From Gnetum montanum (lineage: Eukaryota > Streptophyta > Gnetopsida > Gnetales > Gnetaceae), in assembly GCA_015680685.1 (NCBI GenBank), contig MNCI01010025.1, positions 376,860 through 440,859 on the forward strand: 64,000 nt of DNA, in the 5' to 3' direction. Below are positions 23,531 through 36,700 of this stretch, piece by piece. The notes beneath the pieces were generated by a model. The model worked only from the letters and a program-made list of their open reading frames with translations, was not told the DNA's origin and made no database searches. A program made the translations under genes and the position numbers. Each line of letters starts with the position of its first letter. Position 1 is the stretch's first letter.

Positions 23531-24499
23531 TCTCTACATGGCTCTTGATCATGAAGCATCTACTAATAATTAAGGAAATAACATGGAATAAAATAAAGGC
23601 ATAGTTGAAGAAAGATATGAGTTGCTCTATGATGAAATTGTTTCTTTTTAAATTTGCATACTAAAATGAAAAAAATATCTACATCTTAAAGAGCTAGAAA
23701 TAGATTAGCTTCATGTAAGATGTTTAAATCTTGAAAATAAGAACTCATACTTGAGGGCTAAAAATAAAAATTTCGTTCTTTCCTATGAGTAAATTAACAA
23801 GAAACTTATAGATACTAATATTATTGATGATAGGTTCACAAAAGGGAAGAAGATCCTATGAGTCATGCTAATACAAGACAGAGATCTCAATGATAAAATA
23901 GGATTAGAAAGTAGCTCTCACAAAGAGCCCTCCATAAGTATCTCACCCAAATGGAGATATTTGCCTAGGTTTGAGCATCTAGCCCATATGATAAAACTTT
24001 TTTGCTACTATTATTGTAAATTTAAATATGTACAATTTTACTACAAATAAAGAATTTTAATGAGGCTACTTGATCTTACCAAATCCAACCTAGAAAGGAT
24101 TTTTTATAGGTGAAGAAGGTTTGGAGACCTAAGAAAAGAAATTAAGAAAAAGAAATGTTTGCACAAGTTGCATACTCATTTATTAAAAGAACCACTTGTT
24201 ACATTGATAGAAAATGTTAATGACATATGACTAGAGAAAAATCTTAGTTTACATGATTTATAGAATAAAAGTATGGTTCTATTATCTTTGGAGATGATGT
24301 GAATGCTCTCATAAATGTTATTAACATCATTAGAGGTAAGAATCAACCATAAGTAAAGGGAGTATTTTATTTTGATGATCTCAAGCATAATCTTCTAAGT
24401 GTAAGTTAACTTTATGACTTAAAATATGACATAATATTTTTAAAATACTCATGTAAATTAAAATATTCATTCTCTAGAAATATTATCATAGATGATAGC

Positions 24500-25430
24500 A
24501 AAAAATCAAATTTGTATACAACAATATTAGAATATGCTACTAACAATGGTACTGAGCACTTGATCAGTAATGCAAGTGATGTTTAAATATGGCATATAAG
24601 GTTGGATCACATAACTATAGATATACTAGAAATCCTTATCTCTAAAATAATGGTACTTGGATTGCCCATGCTAAAGGACTTCATTAAAAATTCATATGGT
24701 GCATGTTAGAAGGGTAAGCAAACAAGAATAATATTTAGTAAGAAAAATTGTATCTCTTCTTCTTGTCCTATGGATTTACTTCATTTAGAACTAGTAGGTT
24801 CATCATAAATTATTAGTCTAGGAAATAAAAAATATTATCTTACTATTAGGGTTTATTTTTCTCAATTTACATGGGTTGCCTTTTTATCTCATAAAGATGA
24901 GACCTATAATCATTTTATAAAGATTTGTACCAAGTTGCAGAATAAAAAATAGGATATTTCATTAAAATTATCAAGAGTAGTCATGAAGAATAGTTTGAAA
25001 TTTTAAGGTTCAAGGAGTAATGTAAGATTCATGGTATTCATCATAAATTTTATTCTTTTAGGACTCATCAATAAAATGGAATAGCTAAGCACAAGAACTA
25101 GTAGCTAAATGAGATAGGAAGAACTATCCTAAATGATCAAAATATTTCCTATCATTTCTACTCTAAAGCTATCAATGCATTTTTCTATGTTTCCAACAAA
25201 TTTTTGGTAAGATATTTCACCTTTAAAATTTCGTATGAACACTAGACTAGTAAGATTCCTTTGTAAGTTACTTTCATGTTTTTTGAGCTCAATGTCTTAT
25301 CCTAATGAAAAATATGTATTATGAAAGTTTGATCCAAAGGCTAATGAAGGTATAGTTTTGGGTTATTCTATAATGAGTAGGACATATAGAGTTTATAACA
25401 AGAGAAATTATAGAAGAAATGATAAATTTT
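24500..25430 (+). pseudogene. Integrase region of C1, decayed
   Basis: Around 24595-24890 fragments in shifting frames give RLDHITIDIL, GKQTRIIFSKKN, PMDLLHLELVGSS and FTWVAFLSHKDETYNHF. These correspond to the copia GAG-pre-integrase and integrase core (consensus GKQ.R..F, LLH.D..GP, F..VFFLS.KDE). Near 25320-25400 FDPKANEGIVLGYS and YRVYNKRN match the segment after the integrase core. This enzyme joins element DNA to the chromosome. Frameshifts and stops make it inactive. Confidence 0.65.
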
Positions 25431-25849
25431 AAAGTTGATGATAATGATGGATTTTTTATTAATGTATAGGTGGATGATGAAAAAATTCCTATATGAAGCA
25501 ACACACAAACCTCACAAGCTCCATCCTATGAAGAAATTGAAAAAGGAGATGAAGTTGAAGATGATGACCAAGACCAAAGTAAGATGCTAGGGTTGAAAAA
25601 ATCATACATGATTAGTAATGTGATTAGTTATTTGGATGATGAAATAAGGACAAGAAGCAAGACAAGAGAGATGCATGTCTATGTTGGTTACCTATTATAA
25701 ATAGATCCAAAGAACTTCAAAGAAGGAAAACAAGAAGAAGGTTGGATCCTAGCCCCCATGCAAGATGAACTAAATTAGTTTATTAGGAATTTTATATAAA
25801 AACTTGTTTCTAATCCAATAACATACCAATAATTAGGACAAAATGGAAT

Positions 25850-26210
25850 TTTTAAAACAAAAATGATCAAAGAGATAATATGATCAAAAATAAGAATTGG
25901 TTAGTTGTAAAAGGATACAACCAATAACAAGGAATCAATTTTGATGAATCCTTTACATCACTAACTAGGCTAGAATAAATTATACATGTGTTAGTCTATG
26001 CTTACATTAAAGAATTCAAGTTACATCAAATGAATGTAAAAAGTGCATTTTTAAATGAAACTATCTAAGAAAAAATAATGTTAAGCAACCTAAAGGATTT
26101 GCTAATTCCACTCATTTAGATCATGTCTACCAAATAAGGAAAGCCCTCTATAGACTCAAATAAGATTATATAGCATGATATGAAATAATCTCTCAACATT
26201 TTTGATCTTT
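25850..26210 (+). pseudogene. N-terminal reverse transcriptase of C1, truncated
   Basis: The plus strand reads NWLVVKGYNQ, GINFDESFTSLTRLE, LHQMNVKSAFLNE and DHVYQIRKALYRLK. These follow the copia RT order of VCKGY.Q, GIDFDETFAPV.RLE, MDVKSAFLNG and V..L.KALYGLKQ. The catalytic Asp of MDVK is Asn here. The domain stops where C2 begins, before the YVDD box. This is the only reverse transcriptase remnant I find in the window. Confidence 0.7.
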
Positions 26211-27305
26211 TGGTATGTCAAAACCTTAGAGAAAATAGAGAATCTAGAATGTGTGTTAGTGATTGTAGTCTTGCAAGACCATGAAAGAATATAATGAGCA
26301 AGAACTTCAAATGGCGAACCAAGACTTTAGAAGAACTATAAAGAATAAAGTAGACAAGATGTGAACATGGATGGAAAAAATGTTTACAAGCTAAATGAAG
26401 ATGTTTTGAAGGATGTTGGGATGCTGAAGTGTTAAAGAAATGACTCATGATCCAAATTTGGCTTGCTGTATGGACATCCATACTTGACAACAAACATCCC
26501 ACTTGAAGAATGGACATCCAAGGGTAGACATCCATATGTAGATGTCCACATTCTGAGATAGATGTCTCTCTTGAATTGAAAAGTTTGCAGATAGATTTCC
26601 ACACTAAGACATTAACATTTGTACTAGAATATGGACGTCCATACCAAAATGATAGATGTCTTTGCTAGTTGTTACCCAGCCGTTGGAAGAATTCTGAGGA
26701 GTGTTTGAAAACCTAAAGGCTATAAGACAAAGTGATATTGTTGGGAAATATGTAAGTAATATTCATTGAAAGATATATCCTTGGCTACTTAAAGAGAACC
26801 TTTTTTTTGTTGTTTATTGATTCATCATTTATATGTATTGGTTGAATTTAGCCTTATTGAAAGGACTCTATAAATCAAGTTACACTCTCTCATTGATTTT
26901 TTTTTCTTTATAACCATGTGGGGTTAATGTGCTTCATGCGCAAAGGCATCTTTGTTGAGCTTATTAGGGACTTATGAGGTTGAGTGGTTTTGGAGTGACA
27001 AAACACTCTAGAGTGGAGCTCATGGTTATAAAGAGTGTGGGATCCTTTAAACCACATTTTACCTTGTGGGGTTAAGTGGCTTCACAGTAGTGAAACACTC
27101 CAAAGCAAATCTCAAATCTTATAAAGGTTGTGATGTGCTTCAAACCACATTTTTAAAGCAACAAAGTCTAGAGGTATGCACAGATTCCACCATCCGAGTC
27201 TGAACCTAGGTTGGGGAATGACATAAAAGATTATATTTGATTTTGATGGTTGTAATAATTTAAATTGAAGAAATTATTCATCTCTCCTTCTAAGTTATCA
27301 ATTCA
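26211..27305 (+). repeat. 5' LTR of C2 (1095 bp)
   Basis: It starts TGGTATGTCAAAACC, as C3 does on the minus strand, and ends at ATCAATTCA. Between about 26465 and 26665 it carries repeated GGACATCC, AGATGTCC and GGACGTCC motifs. The later part resembles C3 (GGGGTTAATGTGCTTCATG against the complement of 13925-13950). A degenerate PBS, TCATATTAGAGC, lies at 27310-27321. Confidence 0.7.
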
Positions 27306-27421
27306 CAAGTCATATTAGAGCTTGGTACTCTCAAGTTTGTGGTTCACATCTCAAGAGTAAACAATAGAATGGGTAGCTAATGGATTCAACCATTCAAATT
27401 AGAGAACTATACTAAAAGGCC

Positions 27422-28250
27422 TTGTCAAATTCATCTTTAAATGTAGCATACTATCTTATTGCAAATGAAAAAATAGATGTAACCAATGTACTTCTTCAAA
27501 TCATTAAAAATCCTCTACACAATGTTAGATATGTAATGGAAGAGGACATATGGCCTTCAAGAGAGTTTATATATGTAGGTCACATGAAGAAAACTCTAGT
27601 AAAGAAATACAAATCAAAAACAATAATTCAAGATTGGAGGGAAGAAGAAGTCCAAGGTATGCATTCAAAAACTCTCATTATTTATGTCCTACCTTGAAAA
27701 ATCAAGAATCCATTGATACTTAAAGATCTCATGATGAAGCTAAGAAAGAAGAAGTCTCCTTGGAAGAAAGGTATGAGCTATTTTATGATAAAGTTATTTC
27801 CTTTCAAAATTTATTCTATAAAATTAAAGAAAATATTCATGAAAAAGAAATAAAGATTGCAACACTTAATTTTGAATGTTTATTTCTGAAGAGAGAAAAC
27901 TTAGACCTAACTGCTAAGATTCAAATGCTAATTAGTGTTATTGAGTAGACTAATAAGAAAATTCAAGATGAAAGGCTCAATATTAAAAGGGAAAACCAAG
28001 ACCACAAGCATTTTCACATCAAAGCATCTTCATCAAGTTATTCAAAGAAACATCCTCCCATGTTTGCTAATGCAACCAGATTTAAGACCCTAACATGATC
28101 TTACTGTGAAAAATTTGAGCTTGTTCAAGCTTGCTACCATCTATGGATAAAACATTACACTTGGTAGTTTTTAAAACAACCTAGAGAAAGTGCTTTATAG
28201 GGAAATAAATCTTGGAAACAAAAAGAGAAGGACTCTATAAAAAGCATGAT
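27422..28250 (+). pseudogene. gag of C2, decayed
   Basis: Short frames at 27422-27697 and 27760-27948 contain charged and coiled-coil-like sequence such as EERYELFYDKVISFQNLFYK. It corresponds to a similar region in C1 (near 23605). The zinc-knuckle position near 28095-28140 is too worn to read with certainty. Confidence 0.5.
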
Positions 28251-29173
28251 GGCTCAAGTTGCTCTCTTTGATGTTGAAACAAGCACATGGTGTATTGATA
28301 ATGAATATTCAAGACATATGACAAGAGATAAATCTCAATTTGTATACTTTTTAGAACAAAACTATGGAACTATCACCTTTGGAGATGACATGAAAGTGCT
28401 AATAAAAGGTATTTGAAATATCAAAGGCAAAAGTAAGGGTCAAACTACTATAAATCAAATTTCTTTGTTGAAGGACTAAAGCATAATCTTCTTAATGTTA
28501 GTCAACTTTGTGATTCAAATTTTGATGTCACTTTTTCTAAAGAAACTTACAAAATAAAAGATTTTAACTTTGGAAAAACAATTATTGAAGGGATCACAAA
28601 GGAAAATATTTATACTACTATATTTGGAGATAATCCTAATCTTAAATCAAAGTTTTTAATTATCAATATAGATGATGTTTGCTTGTAGCATAGGAAACTA
28701 GGTCACATAAACAAAGACATTCTTCAAACTTTGGTTTCAAAAGAGATGGTTTGAAGATTTCCCAAACTTAAATAGTTCACTCTAAATACTTGTGAATCTT
28801 GTTAGAAAGGTAAATAGACAAGGATAAGATTTGGTAAGGAAAATTGTATCTCTACTTCTTGTCCTTTAGATTTACTTCACATGGATTTACTTGGTCCTTC
28901 TTAAACTCTTAGTTTGGGAAGAAGAGGTATTTTCTAATAATTGTTAATGATTTATCTCTCTTCACTTAGGCTTCCTTTCTATATCATAAAGATAAATTTT
29001 TTGATCACTTTCTAAGAATTTGCAATCAAATATAGAAAGGAAAAGAATATGGGATAAAGGTAATTAGAAGTGATAATGTAGGAGAATTAAAGAATGTAAA
29101 ACTTGAATAATATTATCACATGAATGACATTCTACGTCAAATTTCTACTCCAATGAATCTTCAATGGAATTGT
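28250..29173 (+). pseudogene. Protease and integrase of C2, truncated
   Basis: WCIDNEYSRHMTRDKSQF starts near 28288. It matches the copia protease signature (W.LDSG.S.HMT.D), with the catalytic DSG changed to DNE. GTITFGDDMKVLIKG follows. WHRKLGHINKDIL at about 28684 is the pre-integrase zinc-binding motif, then CISTSCPLDLLHMDLLGPS opens the integrase core. The end (ISTPMN near 29140) is cut by W1 just before the usual NG.VERKNR motif. Confidence 0.75.
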
Positions 29174-32100
29174 TGAAACACCATCAATTTTGGGACTCTC
29201 ATGACTCAGCACAGTCTTGAAATTTGGACAAAGATCTATGCAAGCACGGTGTCACGCTGAACCGTGCAAACAACCTGGCACCCCAAAAGTCCTAATGCCT
29301 ACAAAGCCACTTCTAAGCCTACCTACCACCCTCTATAGCATAGTCAACGTAGCATCCACTTAGGAGGCCAGTCTACACAAAAGAGGCACTAGGGGTAGAC
29401 TGTACAGTTTGGAAAATTTTCTATCTCCCAGGCTAACAGGCTTGCTAAACCCTCTAGCTTGCCCAACTTGACACATTTCTTAGTTGAAGGTCTACCTAGG
29501 GACCATGCTAGGAGTTGTTGAAATTATTCAAGATGGACTAAATAGTTCGGCAAGTTTTCTAACTACAAGACTTGCTACGCTGCAAAGTGTAGTAGGCTAG
29601 GTGGAGACTAATCGGGTGCCAAAGGTGCAGATTGACAATGATTTAGCCCTCTGGGATACCATCTCCACTTCATCCTTGAAGCATGATCAACATGACATAG
29701 GATAATGTGGAATATTTTGTCAAAAATCATCTTCATTTGAGTGCTATGTTATGCTATGCTACACAGCATAGCATAGTGTAGCAAGGCTCCACTGTGGTTA
29801 TGCTTCTACTTTGACTATTTTGGAGACGTAAACATAATTTCCCATGCTTCAACCATCAAACATGCTTGCTCTACTGCCATGCTAGGACATGACTAACATC
29901 CCATGAAAAAATGTTTGCAAAGTGAGTCAAAATCCAAGCCAAGTTGGGTACTACATTGTGCTACACTACATAGTATCGAATAGCGTAGTAGGATTAGAAT
30001 GCATAGAGGTCCTCTGGAAAATTGTTCTAGCAAAAGAATTGCACTTGTCCATACTCCAACCTCCAAGACTACCTATCCCACTTTACTCTCATGTTCCAAG
30101 TAAAGTTTCTTGACAAATCATTTCAAATCAAGCAAGGATACATATCACACTGGCTGCTACACTATGTTATGCTACACAACGTAGCAAGGACACGAAGCAT
30201 GAAAGTGTCCCAAGGATGAACTCCGCAGGTCCCAAGACCTTTCAACATGAAAAGTAAGATTGTCGATTGCTAAAGTTGTTTTCCTAGCCAAGTCTCAAAG
30301 GGGTATCTTTAGCTTTTGGGTGAGATTTCTTTCAAGACTGGTGACTATACTACATAATGTAGCATAGCATAGCGTGTGGGTGTTTATGCTATTCCAATAT
30401 GCATAATGCTCATGTGGAAGCCCCAAGACATCTCCAGCAGCTCCAAAACCCGTCAACAATCGTATTTTTTACTTTGGCATCTCTTCAACAAACAAGATCA
30501 ATAGTTTTATCTATTTTTCACCCCCTTTTTGATCTCCAAAGTTGTCCCTATACTTGACCCTACTCGAAAGAGGAGGAAAGACGTAGTCCTAGAGCACAAG
30601 CTCAACTTTACATTCATTGTTGGCATTTTCTATAAAAAAACATGATAGTTCCCTGGATTCTGGCACATGTAGCTTGAATGGTATGGTCACAGCTTAGTAG
30701 GCTTCCTATTTGGCCCTGTTACACTACATTGTAGCACATTAGCATAACACTACATAGTATTATGACACATCCAGATTTGCAACTTGTGGGACCCAGGACA
30801 CATGGCATCCAAACCACATCTCTCTCATACTTCTGTCTCTATAAATACCCCAGTGAACAATGTTCAAGGGGTTGGCTTTTGATAATTACCTTTCTTGTGG
30901 TTGGTTTTTGGCATTTTTGGATTTTGACTTAGCTTTCTTGCAATTGGAGATTGGCATTTGGCATTTTGCTTTCTAGCGATTGGCTTTCGCAAAGAGACTA
31001 GCAAGCAGCATGTTGATGAATAGCAAACCCCAGTGGTAGCACTTCCTAGATCTCTCTTATCCCAATAAGCACAAACTCATCAGTTTCTATTGGCAGGCCA
31101 TTAACAATAGTCAAGGATTTATGACCATACTGTTACATTGCAAGCTATGCCTATCCACACTGCACATCAGTTATACACATTCTTCAGCCAAATGAGGATC
31201 AAATCTCCTAATTTTGGGGCAGTGCATTCTCTCACCTGAGCTCATTTCATTTCATCTTGCTATATTTTGCATCATTTTCTATCAATTTATGTTCATTACT
31301 TAAATTACACATTTTTTCTATGCTTTTACTATTCTATGTGTTATGGCTTTCTGCACTTCAATCTCCATGCATAACATCTTAAAACAAACGTTCATAAAAA
31401 GGTTATTGTACACCAACTAAGTTCCTGGCTAATCGACCAAACCATTCAGGGCACTCCATTTCCATTTTTTCTCCAGCATGGACCTTACAAAAATTTGAGG
31501 TTAGTCTATACACTTGGTAACCTCTTAGTGTTCCAACCACCAACATTGTCGGCCATTACAGGTTTTGTTGCTAGGAGGGCCTTCTTTATGTCCTTTCTAT
31601 GCATCATAGGAAATCCTACATACTATCTGTACCTTGTCACCTACTATCATAAACGTGACATCCTTGGGGTTGTCTATGCACTAGGTGGTGTAGAATGGTC
31701 GCAACGATGGTTCCTCTAGAACCCTACAGGACAAAAGCCTCCAACTAGTTATTGTACCACACCACCTATCAACTATGCTACACTACTTGCATGCTATGTG
31801 GCATAGTGACCCTATTAGAGTGATACGCTAACTGCTTACTCAGTCAATTGTGTTACGCTACTTGCATTTTGGGTAGAATAGTAACTCTGTCAATGTAGCA
31901 GTTCTTCAACTATCTACCCAATTACGCTACCCATCTAGAATGTTACATTGCCTACTTTGTAACATCCCTCTACAGTGATTATGCTGACTACTGCATAATA
32001 CCCTCTACTCTACTACGCTATCCACCATGGTACACTGTCCACTATGTTATGCTACCTGCGATCTCTGTAGCGTAGTAACTTTTTCAGCATAGCAGGCATA
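29174..32100 (+). repeat. 5' LTR and leader of W1 (right boundary uncertain)
   Basis: The left end is clear but I could not place the right LTR end or the PBS. Short GCTACGCTAC-, TATGCTATGC- and AGCATAGC-like strings, self-complementary in pairs, are scattered at 29745-29790, 30140-30190, 30345-30385, 30720-30770 and 31740-32100. Confidence 0.5.
30839..30850 (+). promoter_or_regulatory. TATA box of W1
   Basis: CTATAAATACCC is followed by CAGTGAAC. W2 has ATATAAATACCCC on the minus strand at 55084-55096. Conservation between the two copies supports a real core promoter. Confidence 0.65.
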
Positions 32101-32443
32101 ACAGTGAAGGAAACTAGTTTTCAACACTTAAAAGCATGCCCAGTTTTAGCCTGCCTCTCTTACAGTTTTCAATGGTAACCAGTTAGCATAAAAACATGCA
32201 ATCTACAACTCTTTCTTACACATATATTTTATATCTCTACCTATTTCATAACAAAAAATGAATCCAATTACCATTGTAGTTTCCACCTCGGGCTTGGAGG
32301 TATCCTACTCTATCCAAAAAATGGTAGGTCCCGGGTGACTGCCCAGCCCAGTGTTGATATAGAGGTAATCCCTAAGACTACGAAAGCAATCACCTAAATG
32401 CTTACCTCAGGATGAAGAGAGGTATAATTTTCTATGTGCAAAG

Positions 32444-34084
32444 ATGCAAGCGAACATACCATTGGACCATCATGAATTCGAAGAGAAATGTAACTTTGAG
32501 TTCATCTATTGGAACAGGAGAGAGTTCATCCCTACTTCTGATACCACTATCTTGTTGACCGAGACGTATCAACTGATGCTAAGCCAACTTTTCCAAGTAA
32601 GTAAGGCAACAGAATGGAACACAACATCCCACTACGGAGAACCCCTTCAAGATGGCCAAGAGTATTTGGACTCCCACTCAGAAGGTGGTGGTCCAATCTA
32701 CACCAAAAGTGTCCCTTCTACCTCTGTTGCTCGCTTGCATCAATCACAATTTTTCACATCCTTTGCTATTTCCACAACACTATCATAACCTACATCCCAT
32801 TTGGTAAAAAGAAGTCATCAAATGTCATCAGTGTATTAGCATGTAGGCCCCTCAAACTCATTTTCTGGTGGCCATCTCTCCTTGTCTGTCTAGGCCCTAC
32901 ACCTAACCCCTATAGTGCCCATGCTATTGTACATGCACATAGTACCTATATCACAACCACATGTAGGTCCTATTTCTATCCCTTCTTCTATACCTATTCC
33001 ACCATTAGTAGCAGGCCCAACCTCAACCACATGGTGTACAACAACTCCTTTTCCTATAGCTCAACTATCTCATGTGCAACAGTACACACTGCCTCAAACG
33101 TATCAAGTCCCGCACACAACACAACTAAACACAACGTTTTGGGCTACCTTAGCCTCTGGGTAGATGAATACTTCCAAGTCACAACCAATAGTAGTCACTC
33201 AGTCAGCACCACCTACTGGGATGTGGGCTGCTCATATGACACCACTGGCGAGAGCTATTCCAACAGCACCCTTGGCAAGATTAGCAGCTGCACCAATAGT
33301 GCCACTAGTGATAACTACTCCAAAGACCTCACAACCATCTACAACATCCTTGGGTTTGGACCAAGCTTTCCAACCTATCTAGACCCTCATTGATGATATC
33401 AAATGACTCAAAGCTGCTAGTTTAGAAACCATTCAGGTCATGGACTTTTACCATGATGATCCTATTAACCCAATTGTGCTTGTGCTTACACTGCCCCCTA
33501 GGATACAACTCCTCCAATTTACAAAATACAATGATGAGGGTGACCCAAATGCACATTTAGTAACATTTAGGTCTAAATCTTTACTGTTGCAACCATGGCC
33601 TCACATGATCATTCATGTCTTTTCCATGTCTCTGATAGGCAAAGGCTTAGATTAGCATTGTGCACTCCCACATGCTTCTATCTCCACCTTGAAGGAGCTA
33701 TTAAGTCAATTTTTGACCCACTTTAAGTACAACTTCAAACTAGGGGTCATCCTAGACTAGCTCATGAACATTAAGCAAGAACCACTTAAATCTATGCAAA
33801 AATTTATACAACACTAGAGTGCAACTTTAAATGAAATACGTGAACCGATTGCTAAGGCCCATTTGTTGGGCATTTTCAAGGGTGCAGTAAATGACTTTAT
33901 CAAGTTAAAACTGTACTACATGGCTCCATAGTCCCTTAGCCAAGCATTTGCTCAAGCTAAGAGCATTCAGGATGCAACAGAAGCCAGTAGGGACCTAGCC
34001 TATGTGACCTATAAAAATGCACACACAAAGAGAGACAAGGAGAAGGGTAAGGCTATGGGAACCACAATGGCTATTGTGGCCAAG
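32444..34084 (+). pseudogene. gag of W1, decayed and truncated
   Basis: One frame runs for about 545 codons with scattered stops and no obvious frameshift. It opens with EFEEKCNFEFIYW and LTETYQLMLSQL. A Pro/Thr/Ala-rich linker follows at about 32900-33380. The gag core begins at about 33500 with LQFTKYNDEGDPNAHLVTF, SLIGKGL, STLKELLSQFLTHFKYNF, FIQH and IFKGAVNDFIKLKLYYMAP. This is the Retrotrans_gag pattern. It breaks off just after a basic segment (KRDKEKGKAMG) at the A2 junction. W2 has the matching IFKGVVNDFIKFKLYY on the other strand. Confidence 0.75.
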
Positions 34085-34911
34085 TGATGAGTGGTGAGAT
34101 ACCCCTACACTCAATCATATGAATATGAGCGTTACATGTGCGATCGAGTCAAACTCTATAGACAAACTAGTTGTGGCATCTAGATAGTTAGCCTTAGGTG
34201 GCAGTTCGCTATCTTCCCACTTGGACTAATACTATCTTTGTCATGTATGGTTTAGTTTAGAGTGAGATGTATGATGTGCTCTAACCTAATGCTACTCCTG
34301 AAGGCAATGGAAAATAAGATTAACTAATCTAAGAGAGAAAGGATAATATAATATAATCTAGCCTATGTGCAATGAGCATCCATTCCTTGATTATCCATAC
34401 ACATCTTGGACTTTGTGCATGACTACCACTAGGATTACCAAGCGCAAATCCTAGGTATGCTACTAGATTACCAAGGAGTCACACTTAAATGCTTGTAATC
34501 AAGTCATACTCATTCCGCATTTTAACATGAGATAAGGGTGAGAGAGACTAACTAGGAAAGTACTAAATAATAATTAATTAAATAATTAAAATAAGTAAAT
34601 GCTAAAATGATGAATTAATCTTGATCTTTATTGCTAGTCATGTGTGTTTCCAAGTACATCACACTCAAATAAAGGATGTCGTACAATTACAATCAACACA
34701 CTATGAGCATACACTAGAAAATAACTCTATCTTTGGAGGGATAAAACTACCAGAGCTTTGCTAAGGGACCAAATCTAAGTTGAAAAAAAAGGGAGAGCTA
34801 CCTCTTATTTATAGAACTAGCTACAGGCCGCAATATCGAATATGAGATATTGCGACTTGGCTACGATATCACATACGCGATATCGCGGTCATCCCAAATG
34901 ACGATTCATCA
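34085..34911 (-). repeat. 3' LTR of A2 (827 bp)
   Basis: It runs from TGATGAGTGG to ATTCATCA and matches 758-1553. Between the TATA box (34804-34814) and the LTR start it carries two palindrome units, CAATATCGAATATGAGAT and GATATCACATACGCGATATC. The polypurine tract GTGGGGGTA follows at 34912-34921 on the minus strand. Confidence 0.8.
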
Positions 34912-35049
34912 TACCCCCACGACTGAATGAAAACTCATCCTTGAGTTACAATGATTACATAGTGGATCGGTATGGGATTATTCGATGTGATAAAATGAGA
35001 TTATGCCACAGTGTGAAATGAAAACAAAATGAAGACACAACACACAGAA

Positions 35050-36700
35050 TGTTCTACATCTACAAAAATTTTGAAACTCATGTAGTTCCAGGTGGCAATG
35101 GCTCCTCCATTGGTGCCTTCCCTTTATCTTGTGCTCCAAGCTTTGAGGCTTGATGGTGTTGGAGTATGGCCTAGAGCTTCTCCTCTTCAGTTCAAGGGTC
35201 TTGTTTTTTCCATGCTAATGTTCCAAATTTTGATGGAGTTGGCACTTCCCATGGATAGGGTAGTTGTAAAAACATTTGGTTGGCCTTGACATACCAAGCC
35301 TCAAACATTCTTCGTTCCTCTTCATAGGCTCTGGCTTTATCCTTGTACTCCTAAAAATCTACTAGCCATCAAGCCAAGTCCATTGCAATACCTTTCTATC
35401 CTTGGTTGTTTGCTTTTACCACCTCAAGTCCAGAATTTGCAACTTCCAATTTTTCCAACAGCTTCTTACACTATGCAAATTCTACTTCGTATTCGATGTG
35501 GGTAGTTGCTACCTACTACTTGAGCTCTAACCTTGGGAACCCTACTATTAACATGGTAAGGTTGGCATATCTCAAGTTTGTTAATTCCATGTATTCTATT
35601 AAATCTCAAATTTGCAGGTCCTGGATCTTCACTTCTGCTTGGTGGGTGAAGGCATATGTGTCCAATATGGCTCGTAGTTAGTGTGCTGAGCATGGATACT
35701 GTTCATTTGGACCTTGGCCATCTGTATCTCCCTTTCAAGGATTTTTTTATACATCCCCACCTGATCAAGGAAGTGCTCCTTCAGCTTCTCACGTCTTTTA
35801 GCCTCATTTTTCCATGTGATTATCTCAATAGCTGACTTTTGACAAATGGCGTGTACTTCCTCCATCGAGAGGGTTCGATCTTCTCTAGCTAAATGGATTA
35901 TGTCTTAGTTGACCTAGATGAATTGTTCTCATAATTGATGGAAGTGTTCCTCAATAACATTCTTATACTTTTCCACAATGGTCAACCTAAGGTTATCTAC
36001 AACCAGCTGCTTGTTTTCTTCTTGTAAGGCCTTGAGTGCCTTAAGATGCACATGAGTTTGCACCTATGCTACGGAGGCATTCCAAACAGCCTTCTCTTTT
36101 TCCTCAGCCATAGTTTTATTCTTGCTATTAGCTTGGTTAGTTGCTCAATTCTAAAATTATCTAGCTTGTCTACGGGAACAAATTGCAGAGGATCCCACTG
36201 TGCTACTTGTAAGGCCACGAGCTACTCTTGTAGTTTCTACACTTCCACTTCAACATGCTCAACCCTCACTTCTGTTAAGACTAGCTTCCCCTTTGTGGAA
36301 TGAGGTCTAACTAAATTGTTGTAACATCCTAAGGGATGTCAAATAGGTACATCATTACTTGCCCTATTTGGAGCAATCTATCAAGCGCATCCTCATGTTC
36401 CGCAGGAGTCATTGAGGTTCTGGCCAAAGTTTGAGCATCCCATGCTCCTATGAAATCTACCGATGGCATAATAGGTACATGAAAGGACTCTTTGATGTGG
36501 TCTGTGACCATTTCTACAACTCTCATGGAATTCTGGTGTTGCATGACCACCACTATGGCCCCTTCACCAATTTCTAATTGCACCAGAAAGATGTTGCATT
36601 TCCTGAGATCTATTGTGATTATCTACTTTCCCCTCCTCCTGTGTGAATAGATACTTCCCCCCTTGTGTGATCCAATGAGATCATAGGCTGAATGGCATCA
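35050..36700 (-). pseudogene. Second ORF of A2: coiled-coil part only
   Basis: The minus strand matches the C-terminal half of the A1 second ORF. MEEVHAICQKSAIEIITWKN and LDQVGMYKKILEREIQMA (35865-35629) are E/K-rich and coiled-coil-like. VVEMVTDHIKESFHVPIMP and SMTPAEHEDALDRLLQIG (36583-36329) match VVIDHIKESFNVPIMP at 3171-2956. The N-terminal domain seen in A1 is missing. Stops and frameshifts make it inactive. Confidence 0.6.

Larger units (their letters stand above)
21459..26210 (+). mobile_element. C1: Ty1/copia-type LTR retrotransposon, truncated
   Basis: The plus-strand order is 5' LTR (start uncertain, possibly TGGTTTCTCAAC at 21459), PBS at 22429-22440, gag, integrase and the first part of reverse transcriptase. 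The copia domain order of integrase before RT is respected. RT breaks off at 26210, where the LTR of C2 begins, so C2 probably inserted into C1. No 3' LTR is visible. All frames are broken by many stops. Confidence 0.7.
26211..29173 (+). mobile_element. C2: Ty1/copia-type LTR retrotransposon, truncated
   Basis: A 5' LTR (26211-27305) is followed by a degenerate PBS, gag and the protease/integrase part of pol. It then stops within integrase at 29173, where W1 begins. It resembles C3 in its LTR. No 3' part is seen in the window. Confidence 0.7.
29174..34084 (+). mobile_element. W1: gypsy-type element with a very long 5' LTR, truncated
   Basis: It begins TGAAACACCA inside the integrase of C2. 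This is the complement of the TGGTGTTTCA end of W2. A U3 of about 1.66 kb leads to a TATA box at 30839-30850. A transcribed LTR part, a repeat-rich block (31740-32100) and gag (32444-34084) follow. Gag is cut at 34084 by the LTR of A2. W1 and W2 share the TATA context and the GACAAAAGCC landmark before the repeat block (31725 and 54180), so they are one family. Confidence 0.65.

Noticed and set aside
26218-26604. A 128-codon minus-strand frame
   Set aside because: It lies inside the C2 LTR and follows the GGACATCC repeats; it has no domain features.
29174-32444. A primer-binding site for the W family
   Set aside because: Neither W1 nor W2 shows a convincing tRNA-complementary site between the LTR and gag, so I did not call one.
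32614-33393. A 259-codon open frame, the longest in the window, Ser/Thr/Tyr-rich
   Set aside because: It overlaps the W1 gag in another frame. The gag frame shows the P-rich linker and a gag core in one continuous register, so this is a shadow.
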